From positions 38,707,656-38,771,655 of the forward strand of contig JARCOQ010000007.1 of NCBI GenBank assembly GCA_029207755.1: a stretch of 64,000 nucleotides of DNA, given 5' to 3'. Shown here piece after piece: positions 62,208 to 64,000 of the stretch. How positions within the stretch are numbered: the stretch's first letter is position 1; each line of letters begins with the position of its first letter. The translations under genes were made by a program, and so were the position numbers. The stretch is from Chamaea fasciata. Taxonomy: Eukaryota; Chordata; Aves; Passeriformes; Sylviidae. The notes beneath the pieces were generated by a model that saw nothing but the letters and a program-made list of their open reading frames with translations, had not been told where the DNA came from and searched no databases.

Positions 62208-64000
62208 TCAGCTCATCCATGAAATCGTCCCTCTCTGAAATACCATATGTATTCAATTACTCCATCTTTGAAACACATTTCCATTCTTTGTATTTCTTCT
62301 AATTGCTTCTCCTGGAGAGACTCTTCCTCAGCTGGACGTTCCTGGCCATGCTGGAAGGCAGGGCTGGCTTCCAGCTTGGGGTCCAAGACAGCTTTGTCTC
62401 TTCTTTTTCTGATTCAGTGGAGGAGTTAAGCCAAGCGATCACAATAGCAAATCAGGACAGCCGTAAAATTCACAATCATGTCTGATTTATAAAGTTAACA
62501 TATTAAGTACAAGATATTTTCTGTGGTTTTTAGTAACAGGCTTTCTTTAGCTGATCATTCCTAAATGGTGCCATGTGCTTCACTGCTTGATTAATTTATA
62601 TGCCTTTATGATTTTAATTAATACTATTTTCACCAGAGGCAGTTACTAGTCATTAGAAAACATCAGGCTGTTCACTTTATCTATGCCAGTGTTTGGGAAT
62701 TATTCCTGTGATCTTTATTTTTGAAAACTCTTGAATGGCATCAAGAGCACAAAGGAGGCCATGTAAACACTGGGGGGAAAGTAATGCTTATACTTCTGGG
62801 AAAACATTTATGGTGATTCACATTTTGGAAACTGAAACACTATCAATGTTTTATTGCCAGATTATTTTCCAAGAAAAAGCTTGGATCCATTGCTGAATCA
62901 GTTTCTTCAAAATACTTAGGCTCATATTGAAGTTGGATCACACAGAAGAGGCTGGAAGATGGTGCTGTGGGAGAGAAAGGATTCCTCCATCCCCTGACAT
63001 TAGCATAGGGGCACAGAATAAGCCCATCTAAGTATATATGGTGGTGTTTGAGTCTTACCCAGCTGTAGCAGAGGAATACCTGCATGATGTTAAAGGATCA
63101 GGACAAAAGTTTCTTTGTTAAGGATCTAGACAAGCAGCTTTGTACAGAAAAAATAGAAAATGAAAACATGCTTAATAAAACTCATCACATGAATATACCC
63201 ACTTGTAGATGGGAATATTCAATGTATGGGTACAAAAAGTCTCTGGATCCTAGTATAACTATTTTAGAGTTGGGTTTTTTTTTTTTCCCCTGGTGAAAAG
63301 AAGCTAAAAATCTTACATCGTCTTGATGTGAATGAGAGCTAAGAATTTTTCCGAAACTGAAGCCTTGTAAGAAAATCTGAAATGCGCACTTGTATAACAG
63401 GTTTTGAGTGAGTTTGGCACAGTATTTTCTACTACAGTATAAAGGGCTAGGTTCCTTGATGTATATTTCTAGTTGGCATTTTATCAAGGAAATAAACTTT
63501 GGTTTTTCTTTATTTTGTGGCATGTGGGTTGAAACTACATTTTCTCTTTCCAAAGCCTTGATTTAAAAGCATTAGATCATTAAATTCAGTGCTTTTGCAT
63601 AAGACTGAAATTGTAACCGAACAAATTATTTATGCAGAGAGAAGCAAGATAAAGTTTCTTTCAAGAGTTCTTTAACATATCAGATTGATAAGAGTCAAAA
63701 CACCTTTACTGCCATTAAATATTTACCAAGACTTGGCTTTTGGAAGAGGGGCAGTTCAGTGCAGTGTGTTTGGCTCCATGCAATGCTATTGATTAGCTAT
63801 CAGAAGGACATAGTTAATGGGTAACTGGAAGTATTACAGAGCTCTCCACATTCTTGTCAAGTCTTTTCTCTGAAGATGACCTAAAATAAAGTCAGTTACA
63901 ACTGGCGTTCACCTGAGACAGATTGCACAAGTTCGCCTACGGTATGAACAAAAGGTTCACAAGGATCAGTTGACCAGGTCTTAGGCAATCCTTTCTAGTA

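Larger units (their letters stand above)
43358..64000 (+). other. MIPOL1: Large intron downstream of the MIPOL1 exon (partial)
   Basis: It starts with GTAAAA, a good donor, and continues to the right edge without a recognisable acceptor and exon. I looked for the expected continuation of the MIPOL1 C-terminal coiled coil and did not see it, so the intron probably extends past the window. The first 4 kb is rich in transposable elements (CR1 and a solo LTR). The remainder holds microsatellites and small foldbacks only. Confidence 0.72.
47531..64000 (+). other. Downstream intronic stretch without genes
   Basis: Besides the microsatellites, G-run and foldbacks listed separately, nothing recognisable was found in this 16 kb. 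No MIPOL1 continuation exon, RNA gene or complete transposon was seen. Long open frames at 49560-49943 and 52703-53188 lack any familiar protein pattern. Confidence 0.6.

Noticed and set aside
1..64000. CRISPR arrays, operons, phage or plasmid systems
   Set aside because: No regularly spaced repeats with unique spacers or compact coding were seen. CR1 elements, ERVL-like LTRs and a spliced exon show a vertebrate nuclear genome.

Overview
This window is AT-rich vertebrate nuclear DNA, and the repeats point to a bird. Several fragments are CR1 LINEs, recognisable by their 3' ends built on short ATTCTGTG / ATTCTATG repeats. Two solo LTRs resemble the ERVL-type endogenous retroviral LTRs common in Neoaves. 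There is no operon structure, no compact gene set and no tRNA or rRNA that I recognise. Almost all the short open frames are chance frames in non-coding DNA.

One coding exon is supported: 43263-43357, plus strand, with a clean AG acceptor and GT donor. It encodes a coiled-coil segment ending in LEEEIQTLRVYY. I recognise this, from memory, as the C-terminal third of MIPOL1 (mirror-image polydactyly 1), a small coiled-coil protein encoded by a very long gene. The window would then be about 43 kb of one MIPOL1 intron, one 95-nt exon, and about 20.6 kb of the next intron. In mammals MIPOL1 lies beside FOXA1 and its introns hold FOXA1 regulatory DNA, so conserved non-coding elements are a reasonable expectation here.

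Layout: 1-5.8 kb is unremarkable intron, apart from a 19-bp x3 minisatellite (1.75 kb) and a perfect 36-bp hairpin (3.42 kb). At 5.8-6.4 kb there are two CR1 3' ends in the same orientation. At 12.2-12.5 kb lies a possible enhancer with two MEF2 consensus sites and a symmetric FOX-MEF2-FOX palindrome. At 15.0 and 17.7 kb are two inverted copies of one roughly 135-bp sequence, the second flanked by a perfect 14-bp direct repeat. From 18 to 34 kb there are few repeats; an E-box/homeodomain cluster lies at 28.9 kb and a stem-loop repeat at 29.8 kb. At 34-39 kb there is a recent 58-bp tandem duplication, a CR1 end, a possible conserved block (36.6 kb) and a long decayed CR1 body. From 42.5 to 47.5 kb transposable elements crowd the exon: a solo LTR ending 125 bp upstream of it, two CR1 pieces, a second solo LTR with a CTATG target duplication, and another CR1. 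From 47.5 to 64 kb there is intron with microsatellites, a G13 run and small foldbacks.

The most unusual observations are the mismatch-free 36-bp foldback at 3423-3502, the inverted duplicate with its 14-bp flanking repeat at 14972/17678, the FOX-MEF2-FOX palindrome, and the LTR abutting the MIPOL1 exon. I found no self-contained multi-gene system.
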